Notes under the pieces: model-generated
Databases searched by the model: none
The model's input: only the letters and a program-made list of their open reading frames with translations
What the model was told of the DNA's origin: nothing
Translations under genes and position numbers: made by a program
Assembly (NCBI GenBank): GCA_000729835.1
Contig: JFHB01000397.1
Coordinates: 1 to 10,601, forward strand
Source: Atkinsonella hypoxylon
Taxonomy: Eukaryota; Ascomycota; Sordariomycetes; Hypocreales; Clavicipitaceae
Direction of reading: 5' to 3'
Length of the DNA: 10,601 bases
In this document: positions 1 through 8,274 of the stretch, in pieces
Layout of the letters: each line of letters begins with the position of its first letter
Numbering within the stretch: the stretch's first letter is position 1

Positions 1-1121
1 AGGTTAAGGTAGAAAACTTAAACCTATATATTACAGCTAAACTTATTAACTTAATAGATAAATATAATATTTATTATAATAGAGGTATTATTTCTATACC
101 TAAAGACTAGTATATAAGAGTAAATCTAGTAGATAAATAGTAGAAGCAGCTAAAACCTATTTAAATCTACTTACTAAAAGCTAAAGATAAAGCTAAATTA
201 AATAAGGTTTATAATAAGCTGTATTTAAGTAGAAAGATATTATATTTAGATAACCTAGCAGCTATAGCCTACTTAGCCTTTATAGTGTAAATTAAAACTC
301 TAATAAAAAGAAAAGAATAAGTTATAGTTAATATAAGGCTACTTAATAGTGTAGTAATGCTAAATATATACCTCTTACTAGATTAATTAGATATTATAGT
401 AGATATATATAGTAAGAAGATATTTTTACTCTTTAATATATTTAGGTTTTTCTACTAGCTTTCTGTAAAATAAAAGCACTAATCTTATATAGTAGTAATA
501 TTAAAATAAGGATTAAAAGTATTAAATATAGCGCTTATAAGCTTTAAGAATATATTAGCTTTTACTTAATAGTATATAGACTAATTATTTTAAAAGCATT
601 AATATTTTATATAAATCTATATTAATAACATTATTGTATTCTTTAACTCTACTAAGGACTACCTTATATACCTTAATATAGTTTTATTAATTCTAGAGAA
701 AAATAAGTTAATAATAGCTATAAAGAAGTTATTTATAAGCTACTTAGCTATTTAGCTGTTAGGTTTTATTGTTAATAGTAATAGAATTACTAATATAAAC
801 AATAGGCTAAAAGCTTTTTAAAAACTTAAGTTTCTAGTAGATCTTATAAATCTAAAGACCTTTTTTAGTATAGCTAGCTTTTTATAGAAGAGTATTCTAT
901 AGTTTAATATATAAATTTACTTACTATAGAAATAAAAGACTACTTTACTATAAGAGCTTTATAAGAAAGGCTTAGCTAATAGTTTACTAAAACTAATACA
1001 CTAAAAGAAAGCTTAAGAAGTAATATTTTTGCTAAAACCTAAGGAAAAGAAGGTATTTTAAGAGGTAAAAGTATACCTTAACGAAGACACTATTCTATAG
1101 CACTATAACTCTAATAAGCAT
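1..1121 (+). pseudogene. Degenerate Ty3/gypsy pol: reverse transcriptase and start of RNase H (left half)
   Basis: This would have encoded the RT that copies retrotransposon RNA into cDNA. Reading with RIP stops as Gln/Trp, the order of a fungal gypsy RT is visible. From about 190 comes a linker resembling the family's 'kvydkLy...Paf.v'. About 325-400 resembles 'VVVDIRxLN...PdxYPLP'. About 440-470 matches 'FFYQ', and about 530-550 'FKN'. The catalytic box is at 618-629. A 'QLLGF.V' thumb-like block lies near 750, and an 'ILYHYNSNKHL' segment near 1095-1121 matches the 'fLvHfdP.+.L' that opens RNase H. From 540 to 1121 one frame holds, with TAA/TAG stops only. The catalytic box reads YINN instead of YIDD, so it is dead. 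It is cut at 1121 by LTR1, and its continuation lies at 8979-9530. The left end is open at the window edge. Family call secure; exact family unknown. Confidence 0.85.
618..629 (+). other. Gypsy RT catalytic box mutated from YIDD to YINN
   Basis: Codons TAT ATT AAT AAC stand where Ty3/gypsy RTs have Tyr-Ile-Asp-Asp. Both Asp codons need only a G-to-A change after T (ATT GAT GAC to ATT AAT AAC), which is the RIP change read on the other strand. The context, 'DxLFxKHxYFxxI' before and 'IIVFFNSTKDYLIYL' after, matches the family's palm domain, so the placement is firm. Confidence 0.85.
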
Positions 1122-1816
1122 TTATTGAAAATAATAGAGATTACAGGACTAGATATCTAAGAGGGTAGTGGTCTCTTAGATTTAGCACCTGTAATTGCTC
1201 CTAGCAATTATTACGTAGTGGAAGCAGCAGCGGCCTAAATTAAGCTGTAGTGTATAGTATAGATCACGTACAGGCAATAGATAACTGTAATAGTAGTATC
1301 TTTATATTAAGAGCGCTGTAACAAACTTAGTAAGAGTAGAATCTTAAATCTTTCTAGTCCCTTATAGACCTACTAACTATATTAGCAGGCTGTAGTCGCT
1401 AGAAGGGGCTTATAGGCCACTTTATAATTTCCGCAAAAAGATTTACTATATAAAAACAAAAAAATCAACTTACGGCTATATAAATAAGATGCCTATATAT
1501 ACAATTTAATAAATTCCACTAATAACAAGCAACCCTTATAAGCAACTCTATCTAACAATTATACTATTAAATAGCCCTAATTCTTAGCTTTTAAATAGTA
1601 TACTTCTTAAATTTCTACTATTGCTAGTTGTAGAGAAAATCGCAGTTAAAGTTAACTATAGGTTAGGCAACTTTGCCTTAGTTAAATCTAGATGTTTGCA
1701 TTTAGTAACAACAATATCTCTACTAAAAATTAACGTAACAAGACCTAATAAGGGTTACGTAATAGAGCAACTAGTAGGCATAAAAATAGGCTATACAGGG
1801 TAGCTTATTTTTAACA
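1122..1816 (-). repeat. LTR1: 3' LTR of copia copy A, reverse orientation
   Basis: This is the reverse complement of the blocks at 3984-4690 and 8275-8980, alignable end to end (about 695 against 707 and 706 bp). Read on the minus strand it starts TGTTAAAAATAAGC and ends TTTTCAATAA. A polypurine tract sits directly outside its 5' end (1817-1824), as expected for a 3' LTR. The outer boundary passes straight into gypsy coding sequence (about 1121). The terminal CA seen in LTR2 (TAACA) is not preserved here. A minus-strand TATATA lies near 1447-1454. A 60-codon open frame at 1621-1803 on the plus strand is antisense to the LTR and is judged spurious. Confidence 0.85.
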
Positions 1817-1824
1817 CTCCCTCT
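1817..1824 (-). other. Polypurine tract of copia copy A
   Basis: On the minus strand this reads AGAGGGAG immediately before the LTR start (TGTT), the usual position of the primer for plus-strand DNA synthesis. The same octamer precedes LTR3 at 8267-8274. It establishes that LTR1 is a 3' LTR and fixes the orientation of copy A. Confidence 0.7.
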
Positions 1825-1980
1825 AGAAATGTAAGAAGTAACTAGTTCTATAAGTAACTTAGCTCCTTTAAAGGATATATAAGTTAGAATTAACTAATAA
1901 AATACAGTACTAATAACAGGACTAAATAACATAACTAATTCCAGCAATTCCAGGGTAGTTATAGTTAAATATAACTAGTT

Positions 1981-2060
1981 ATTGTTGATTGTTTTTGTTG
2001 TTTTCGATTTTTAACTGTTTTTCGTTGCTTTTCGATTTTTTAAGTGTTTTTATTGCTTTT
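1981..2060 (-). repeat. 28-bp imperfect tandem repeat at the 3' end of copia pol (copy A)
   Basis: About three units built from AAAAGCAACAAAAA and TTAAAAATCG (minus strand) span the end of the pol frame. The same array lies at 8030-8110 in copy B, so it belongs to the family and predates the two insertions. In frame it gives a Lys/Asn-rich tail. Confidence 0.7.
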
Positions 2061-3979
2061 ATAAGCTAGCTAGAAAGCTCTAGTAACTTAATAAATTGTT
2101 GATACTTTTAAATAGCAAGAGGCTTAGTTAGGCTATCTGCTAGGATCTAATTTGTATTAATATAACTAACCTTAGCTATACCTTTATAAATCTTTTCTCT
2201 AATGTAGTTAAACTTTAAAAGGGTGTACTTAGTTCTACTATACAACGTTAAGTTGTAAGCAGTAACTATAGCGCCTTAATTATCACACCTAATAGGAATA
2301 GGAGGGGTTAAAGGCAGCTTTATCTCCTTAAAAAGGCTATAGAGCCACTCTAATTCCCTAATAGCTTTAGATAATGCATTAGATTCTACTTCTAAAGTAG
2401 AAAGAGCAATAGTACTAGCTTTCTTCGATTTCCAGCTAATAGGTCCACCAGCTAGCTTATATAGATAAGTATAGGTTGATTTAGAAGAGACTTTATTACT
2501 AGCAAAATCGCTATTGCAATAACTAAGGAGGGTCTTAAGTACTTCTTTAGAGCTAGAAGCTTTAGAAGAAGACCCTAGTGGTATAGAATGCTTATAAATA
2601 ATAGCAAAGCTTCTATTACTACTTAAGTACCTTAGGAGGTGCTTAGAGGCGTTTAGGTGCTCTATATAGGGCTTAGCTAGAAAGGTTAATAGCTACTAAA
2701 CAGAAAAAGCAATATTAGCTCTAGTTAGCAACATTAGGTACATTATAGTGCCTATTATGCTCTAATAAAGCTTATAATCGGATTTTAAGAGGAGTTTTGT
2801 AACTAGTTGCTTTAGAATTCCTAGCTGTATAGGGATAGAAGCTGGCTTAGCATCTAGCATTTTGAATCTTTCTAGGGCTTTAAGGATCTATTAAGATTAG
2901 TGGATTTTGATAGACCTTTTAGACCTATTATAGGTGATTTACACACCTAGAAAGAATTCTGCTTGTCCTCTATCTTCTATTGGATAAGCTTGATTTAGTA
3001 GCTTTTTAAGCTTATTAATATATCGTAAATTAGGCCCAATTAGAAGACAGTTATCTACATAAGTAGCAATATATATAGATATAGCTGGGTTATAAAAGAC
3101 TGCTAAGTCTGATATAAGAGGTTTAAATCTATGCTTTTGAAGTAATTCTATTAGAATTTACTGCTATTCTCTAGGACTTTGCTTTAGACTATAGAGGGAT
3201 TTTTCTAGCTTAATTACTTGCTCTTTAGAGGGCTTATAATTACAGCTTTTTAGTAGCTTAGCTACTGATAGCGTTGCTTCTGCAAATTTAACGAATCCAT
3301 CTAGGATTTCTATATAAATAGCTTCCTTTAGCTTACTATTTAAAAACGCTTCTATAAAGTTAATTTACTTAACTTCCTAGTTATTAAAAGCTGCAAGAGC
3401 TAATAATATACGCTAGCTAGAAGGAATACTAGTTGCAGCAAAGGTCTCTATATAGTCTTAACCTTCTATTTACATAAATCCCTTAGCAATAAGGTAGGTC
3501 TTATATTTTATAGGATTATTTTCTTTATCCTTTTTTAGCCTATAAACAAGCCTATTCTTTAGAACTCTTCAGCCCTTAGGTACTTAGTCTTTCCCTATAA
3601 ATTTGAAGGTTCCAGCAGCTAATAGCTGCTTAAATTCGCTATAGGTAGCTTCTATCTAATGCTGCTTAGTAGAGCTTTTTAGGGCTTGCTTCTACGTATT
3701 AGGAAGTTCATCCTTACTATTAGAAGTAATAGCTGCTTTAGTCCTAGCCTTAAAGCATAGATCCTTAATTAAGGAAAATATGTCTCCATCTAGATCTATA
3801 GCATCAGCATCAGTAGATTCAGCTTCAGCTTCTATAGGTTCTATATTAGCCTGAGGGGCTTCTATAGATATAGGGGCTTTAGGGGCCTCTACAGCTTCTA
3901 TAGAGTTGCTTGGTAGAAGAGCTTAATTTTCTACAGGTTCTAGTGGATGATTCGGCACATCCAGATGACTAGGATAAGG
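1985..3979 (-). pseudogene. Copia copy A pol remnant: linker, reverse transcriptase and RNase H
   Basis: Ty1/copia RT copies element RNA into cDNA and RNase H removes the template. Read right to left, the frame holds four parts. First is an acidic Pro/Glu/Ala/Ser-rich linker (about 3980-3700). Next is the RT start, 'ATYSEFKQLLAAGTFKF' (about 3650-3600) and 'LVYRLKKDKENNPIKYK' (about 3555-3500), equivalent to the copia 'W..A...E...L..n.tW' and 'KWVFk.K' segments. Then come 'FIEAFLN', 'SLYSLKQSPRE' and the catalytic box YVDN (3050-3061). RNase H follows with 'KSTYTYLYKLAGGPISWKSKK', 'TLEVESNALSKAI' and 'DSLTKPL'. Stops are TAA/TAG at Gln/Trp positions. This copy keeps a Trp codon in 'RELEWLY' and the Asp of 'RCDN' where copy B has lost both. 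Non-functional; family call secure. Confidence 0.85.
3050..3061 (-). other. Copia copy A RT catalytic box, YVDN
   Basis: The minus strand reads TAT GTA GAT AAC, giving Tyr-Val-Asp-Asn where copia RTs have YVDD. One TpG-to-TpA change (GATGAC to GATAAC) explains it. The following residues, CLLIG, fit the family. Copy B carries the same change. Confidence 0.8.
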
Positions 3980-3983
3980 ATAT

Positions 3984-4692
3984 TGTTAAAAATAAGCTAC
4001 CCTGTATAGCCTATTTTTATGCTTGCTAGTTGCCTGTTAGTTGCTCTATCACGTGATCCTAACTAGGTCTTGTTACGTTGATTTTTGGTAGAGATATCGC
4101 TGTTACTAGATGTAAGACATCTAGAATCGACTAAGGCAAAGTTGCCTAACCTATAGTCAACTTTAACAGCGATTTTCTCTACAACTAGCAATAGTAGAAA
4201 TTTAAGAAGTATACTATTTAAAAGCTAAGAATTAGGGCTATCTAATAGTATAATTGTTGAATAGAGTTGCTTATAAGGGTTGCTTATTATTAGTGGAATT
4301 TGTTAAATTGTGCACATAGGCGTCTCGTTTGTATAGCTATAAGTTGATTTTTTTGTTTTTATATAGTAAATCTTTTTACAGAAATTATAAAGTAGCCTAT
4401 AAGCCCCTTCTAGCGACTATAGCCTACTAATATAGTTAGTAGGTCTATAAGGGACTAGAAAGATTCGAGATTCTACCCTTACCAAGTTTGTTACAGCGCT
4501 CTCAATATAAAGATACTACTATTGCAGTTATCTATTGCCTCTACGTAATCTATACTATACACTACAGCTTAATTTAGGCCGCTGCTGCTTCCACTACGTA
4601 ATAATTGCTAGGAGCAATTACAGGTGCTAAATCTAAGAGACCACTACCCTCTTAGATATCTAGTCCTGTAATCCCTATTATTTTCAATAACA
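3984..4692 (+). repeat. LTR2: third copy of the copia LTR, forward orientation; solo LTR or 5' LTR
   Basis: It runs from TGTTAAAAATAAGC to TTTTCAATAACA. The ends form the inverted pair TGTTA/TAACA expected of an intact LTR. It is flanked by the 4-bp direct repeat ATAT (3980-3983 and 4693-4696), compatible with a target duplication but short and low in complexity. No polypurine tract precedes it, so it is not a 3' LTR. No convincing primer-binding site follows, so a 5' LTR is not shown either. It breaks the linker of copy A in the opposite orientation. It keeps more TpG/CpA than LTR3 (15 against 9 by hand count in the first 145 bases), suggesting a younger or less RIP-affected copy. A TATATA lies near 4370. 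Confidence 0.8.
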
Positions 4693-5987
4693 ATATACCT
4701 TACACTTAATACAGTAACTATAGGATTACCTAAACATTAAGGAATAAATTTAAACTGCGCCTTTGCAACTAGGTTATAACTAATAACTCTATTAATTAGT
4801 TTTATAACTACTGTAAAGGTACTAATAGGGTTATAATAGTTCTATACGCAATAGCAGTAAATAAGCTTGGTTTTATAAATAGGTATACAGTTATTAAAAA
4901 AGCTAAGACTATAGGCTTTAACCTTAGCTACCTCTAGGAAGATACTATAAAGCGTTTTATCTTAAGATATTACTTATAGACAACTAGTAGTAGAATTTCT
5001 ATTCTAAAGGAGCTTAATGCCTAGAAATTTACCTTAAGCAATTATAATTAAGTAATTAAATAGTTAATAGAGGTTAATAGATAAATACTTATATAACTTT
5101 AAGAGAATTAGTTTATTGCTGCTGTTTAGTTTAATAGCGATTCTATTATCTATAATAGAACTATTAAAGCAGCAATAACAGTAAGGGAATAGCATTTACA
5201 TCCTTTAATATAAATAAGTAAGCCTAGCTAGGCTCTTATACATTATAAGCTACTCTCTTTTGCATAAAAGAAGTCTTTAATTATAATGTTTAAGGTACTA
5301 CTACAGCCTATAACTAATTTATAAAGCTCTTTATTATTACTACTGCTAGATAATTTAGAGGTTTTTACTAGAATTTTTAATATACTGCAAGATTTTATAT
5401 AAAAAGATTAAATAGAATCTTGCAGTAAGAACTAGCTTTTATAATAATTATAGAACTTAAAGCATTAGCTGCTATCTTTACGTTTTATAGAACTATTAGT
5501 GCAGAAGTAGAAATCTAGGTAAAGGGATAAAGAGATTATAAGGACAGTAAAATAAGCGCTAGAAGCTAGAGAATACTACGCTATAAAGGATTAAATAGAA
5601 GCGTTAGCTTAAAGATATATTACTAAACGACCTATAATAGCCTATAGTCCTATTATTAATATAAACCTTAGTGTTATACTGCTAGCTCTCTTCTATCTTA
5701 GCGCTTAGCAAGAGATAATTAAGGCAAATAAAAGACACTAATTAATTATATCTAGGGTAACTAAATAAAGTGTAAATTGCTAAGAAAGAGTTACTTATTG
5801 TAAAGGAAAGCGCCTAGCTGTAAGAACGCTATTACTAGTAAGAAGAACGCTACTATATATACTAAAAACGCTAAAGCTGTTATAGAAGATAAGAGAATTA
5901 AGACTTTAGGATTAAGGGAATTAGCTAAAGGGTTAAGTTACTTATAAGTCTTACTTTATAAGCTTATTTGTAACTAGGGAGGTATTA
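4693..5987 (+). other. Unidentified degenerate segment, possible DNA-transposon remnant
   Basis: No full protein can be read. On the plus strand one frame is stop-poor from about 4800 to 4990 ('RVIIVLYAIAVNKLGFINRYTVIKKAKTIGFN'). A frame can then be followed with TAA/TAG stops to about 5760. Its last part contains 'LQDFI', 'ALEAREYYAIKD*IEALA' and 'TKRPIIAYSPIININ' (about 5380-5670). That layout of helical, charged sequence before a basic-plus-'PN'-like stretch recalls the C-terminal tail of pogo/Fot1-like transposases. The resemblance is weak, and no DDE motif or terminal inverted repeat was found. The minus strand of 4700-4990 is also stop-poor but matches nothing I know. It sits between LTR2 and LTR5, so it may be the interior of whichever element owned LTR5. 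Confidence 0.35.
5383..5427. repeat. 12-bp inverted repeat with 21-bp loop
   Basis: The arms TACTGCAAGATT (5383-5394) and AATCTTGCAGTA (5416-5427) are perfect complements. They keep CpA and TpG steps that are rare in the surroundings. Function unknown; it lies inside the unidentified segment. Confidence 0.6.
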
Positions 5988-6412
5988 TGTTGCAGTAGGG
6001 TTACCCCCTTGCGCTCTTATATTAGCTTTATAAGGGATGCTATATATAGATTTTCTCTATAAGAGTGTGCATTGCCTAGATATATAAATAGTTTAAGCAA
6101 GTAAGCAAGCGCGCAAGCAGCTTTTGCTGTTTCTTTTTAGCTTTTATCTATTTTAATTAATTAATATCTTTTAACCTATTTTTATTTACAATACTTAACG
6201 CTTTAGAGATATTACTTTACTACTGCTAATGCTTTCCCTAACTCTTTAACACGTTTAGCTCCTTTTGCGTATATATATCTTTTAAGCTACAATTAATATT
6301 TTATTTCCGCCTTTATTAATTATTTAATCTTCTAGCCTACTATCGTTTAATAGCATACTTTAATAAATATCTCGCTCTCTGCTAATCCTCTTCGATCTTA
6401 ACGTGCGCTACA
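5988..6412 (+). repeat. LTR5: LTR-like block unrelated to the copia LTR
   Basis: A purine-rich run (AGGGAGG, 5976-5982) is followed by TGTTGCAG at 5988. The block then holds an upstream inverted repeat (CTCTTATA 6014-6021, TATAAGAG 6058-6065), a TATA box (6081-6090), an AAGC-rich stretch (about 6095-6120) and a pyrimidine-rich half ending GCGCTACA at 6412. The next bases, TTGTTACCCG, resemble the TTGGTGACCC-type start after many fungal gypsy LTRs once RIP is allowed for. Together these fit an LTR with promoter and 5' leader, probably gypsy-type. No second copy is present in the window, so both boundaries are inferred. Confidence 0.5.
6081..6090 (+). promoter_or_regulatory. Candidate TATA box of LTR5
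   Basis: TATATAAATA followed by G is a good eukaryotic TATA box match. It lies in the first quarter of the LTR-like block, upstream of an AAGC-rich stretch that could be the transcript start region. In an AT-rich window such a match can arise by chance. Confidence 0.35.
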
Positions 6413-6470
6413 TTGTTACCCGTTTTAGTGTAAGCTGTATAGTCATTCGGGGGTTTAGTTATAAGGCAAC
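6413..6470 (+). other. Putative primer-binding site and leader fragment after LTR5
   Basis: The 58 bases after the putative LTR end begin TTGTTACCCG, a plausible RIP-altered primer-binding site (candidate 6413-6428). They continue with TpG- and CpG-containing sequence including a five-G run near 6430. Similarity to copia copy A begins abruptly at 6471/6472, so only a stub of this leader survives. Confidence 0.35.
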
Positions 6471-8108
6471 AAAGTACCTAAGGGCCGAAGAGTTCTAAAG
6501 AATAGGCATGTTTATAGGCTTAAAAAGGATAAAGAAAATAATCTTATTAAATATAAGGCCTACCTTGTTGCTAAGGGATTTATACAAATAGAAGGTTAAG
6601 ATTTTCTAGAGACCTTTACTGCAACTAGTATTCCTCCTAGCTAGCGTATATTATTAGCTTTTGCAGCTTTTAATAACTAGGAAGTTAAGCAAATTGACTT
6701 TATAGAAGCATTTTTAAATAGTAAGCTAAAGGAAGCTATTTATATAGAAATCCTAGATAGATTTATTAAATTTGCAGAAGCAACGCTATTAGTAGCTAAG
6801 CTACTAAAAAGCTGTAATTATAAGCCCTCTAAAGAGCAAGTAATTAAGCTAGAAAAATCCCTCTATAGTCTAAAGCAAAGTCCTAGAGAATAGCAGCAAA
6901 TTCTAACAGAATTACTTTAAAAGCATAGATTTAAACCTCTTATATTAGACCTAGCAGTCTTTTATAACCTAGCTACATCTATATATATTGCTACTTACGT
7001 AGATAACTATCTTCTAATTAGTCTAAATCTAAGCTATATTAATAAGCTAAAGAAGCTATTACATAAAGCTTATTTAATAGAAGATAGAGGACCAGCAGAA
7101 TTCTTTCTAGGTGTATAAATCACCTATAATAGGTCTAAAAGGTCTATTAAAATCCATTAATCTTAATACATCCTTAAAGCCCTAGAAAGATTCAAAATGC
7201 TAGATGCTAAGCTAGCTTCTATCCCTATACAGCCAGGGATTCTAAAGCAACTAGTTATAAAACTTCTCTCTAAATCCAATTATAAGCTTTATTAGAGCAT
7301 AATAGGTACTATAATGTATCTTATGTTGCTAACTAGGGCTAATATTGCTTTTTCCGTTTAGTGGCTATTAACCTTCCTAGCTAAGCCCTATATAGAGCAC
7401 CTAAACGCCTCTAAGCACCTCCTAAGGTACTTAAGTAGTACTAGAAGCTTTACTATTATTTATAAGCGACCTAGTCTACACCCTTTAGTAGGGTCTTCCT
7501 CTAAAAAGTCTTCTAAAGCTTCTAATAGTTCTATTAGTTGTAAAGAAGTACTTAAGACGCTCCTTAGTTATTGCAATAGCGATTTTGCTGGTAATAAAAC
7601 CTCTTCTAAATCAACCTATACTTATCTATATAAGCTAGCTGGTGGACCTATTAGCTGGAAATCGAAGAAAGCTAGTACTATTGCTTTTTCCACTTTAGAA
7701 GCAGAATCTAATGCATTATCTAAAGCTATTAGGGAATTAGAGTAGCTCTACAGCCTTTTTAAGGAGATAAAGCTGCCTTTAACCCCTTCTATTCCTATTA
7801 GGTGTAATAATTAAGGCGCTATAGTTACTGCTTACAACCTAACGTTGTATAGTAGGACTAAGTACACCCTTTTGAAGTTTAACTACATTAGGGAAAAGAT
7901 TCGTAAAGGTATAGCTAAGGTTAGTTATATTAATATAAATTAAATACCAGTAGATAGCCTAACTAAGCCTCTTACTATTTAAAAGCATCAACAATTTATT
8001 AAGTTACTAGAGCTTTCTAGCTAGCTTATAAAAGCAACAAAAACACTTAAAAAATCGAAAAGCAACAAAAAACAGTTAAAAATCGAAAACAACAAAAACA
8101 ATTAACAA
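6471..8108 (+). pseudogene. Copia copy B pol remnant: reverse transcriptase and RNase H
   Basis: One frame runs from 6471 to about 8105 with no frameshift that I can find. About fifteen stops interrupt it, all TAA or TAG and none TGA. Landmarks in order: 'HVYRLKKDKEN', 'KYKAYLVAKGF', 'ETFTATS', 'EVKQIDFIEAFLN' (copia 'WevhQmDV.tAFLnG'; the Trp is TAG at 6678), 'KLEKSLYSLKQSPRE', and the catalytic box YVDN (6996-7007). RNase H follows: 'IIGTIMYLMLLTRANIAFSV*WL', 'HLNASKHLLRYL', 'YCNSDFAG' (7569-7592, Asn where copia has the first catalytic Asp), 'KSTYTYLYKLAGGPISWKSKK', 'TLEAESNALSKAI', 'RCNN*GAI' (7800-7823), 'RTKYTLLKFNYIREK' and 'DSLTKPL'. It ends in a Lys/Asn-rich tail from the 28-bp repeats. 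Non-functional. Confidence 0.9.
6996..7007 (+). other. Copia copy B RT catalytic box, YVDN
   Basis: TAC GTA GAT AAC encodes Tyr-Val-Asp-Asn. The second catalytic Asp of YVDD is lost by GATGAC to GATAAC, a RIP-type TpG-to-TpA change. The same substitution occurs in copy A. Confidence 0.8.
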
Positions 8109-8110
8109 TA
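8030..8110 (+). repeat. 28-bp imperfect tandem repeat at the 3' end of copia pol (copy B)
   Basis: Units at 8030-8057, 8058-8085 and 8086-8110 each follow the pattern AAAAGCAACAAAAA..TTAAAAATCG, the last one degraded. The unit is 28 bp (not a multiple of 3), so a unit change shifts the frame near the C-terminus. Copy A has the same array inverted at 1981-2060. Confidence 0.75.
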
Positions 8111-8266
8111 ACTAGTTATATTTAACTATAACTACCCTAGAATTGCTGGAATTAGTTATGTTATTTAGTTCTGTTATTAGTACTGTATTTTTATTAGTTA
8201 ATTCTAACTTAGATATCCTTTAAAGGAGCTAAGTTACGTATAGAACTAGTTACTTCTTACATTTCT

Positions 8267-8274
8267 AGAGGGAG
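8267..8274 (+). other. Polypurine tract of copia copy B
   Basis: AGAGGGAG sits immediately before TGTT of LTR3, marking LTR3 as a 3' LTR. It is identical to the tract in copy A (1817-1824, minus). Confidence 0.75.

Larger units (their letters stand above)
1122..3979 (-). mobile_element. Ty1/copia retrotransposon copy A, 5'-truncated 3' half, reverse orientation
   Basis: The element reads right to left: linker and RT, RNase H, 3' untranslated stretch, polypurine tract (1817-1824), then its 3' LTR (1122-1816). Gag, protease, integrase and the 5' LTR are absent from this copy. The right edge is where LTR2 begins (3984). From 1817 to 3585 it is a diverged inverted copy of 6472-8274 (1769 against 1803 bp), while 3586-3979 has no counterpart in copy B. 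Copy A therefore keeps more of its 5' side. It lies inside the gypsy pol that ends at 1121. Without integrase, a 5' LTR or an open frame it could not move on its own. Confidence 0.85.

Noticed and set aside
1621..1803. 60-codon open reading frame on the plus strand
   Set aside because: It lies entirely inside LTR1, antisense to the element. It has no recognisable protein features, and the equivalent stretches of LTR2 and LTR3 are not conserved as a frame.
1122..4692. 1122-4692 as a DNA transposon with 700-bp terminal inverted repeats
   Set aside because: The repeats are LTRs: one is preceded by a polypurine tract and the sequence between encodes copia RT/RNase H. The inverted arrangement comes from LTR2 inserting in the opposite orientation.
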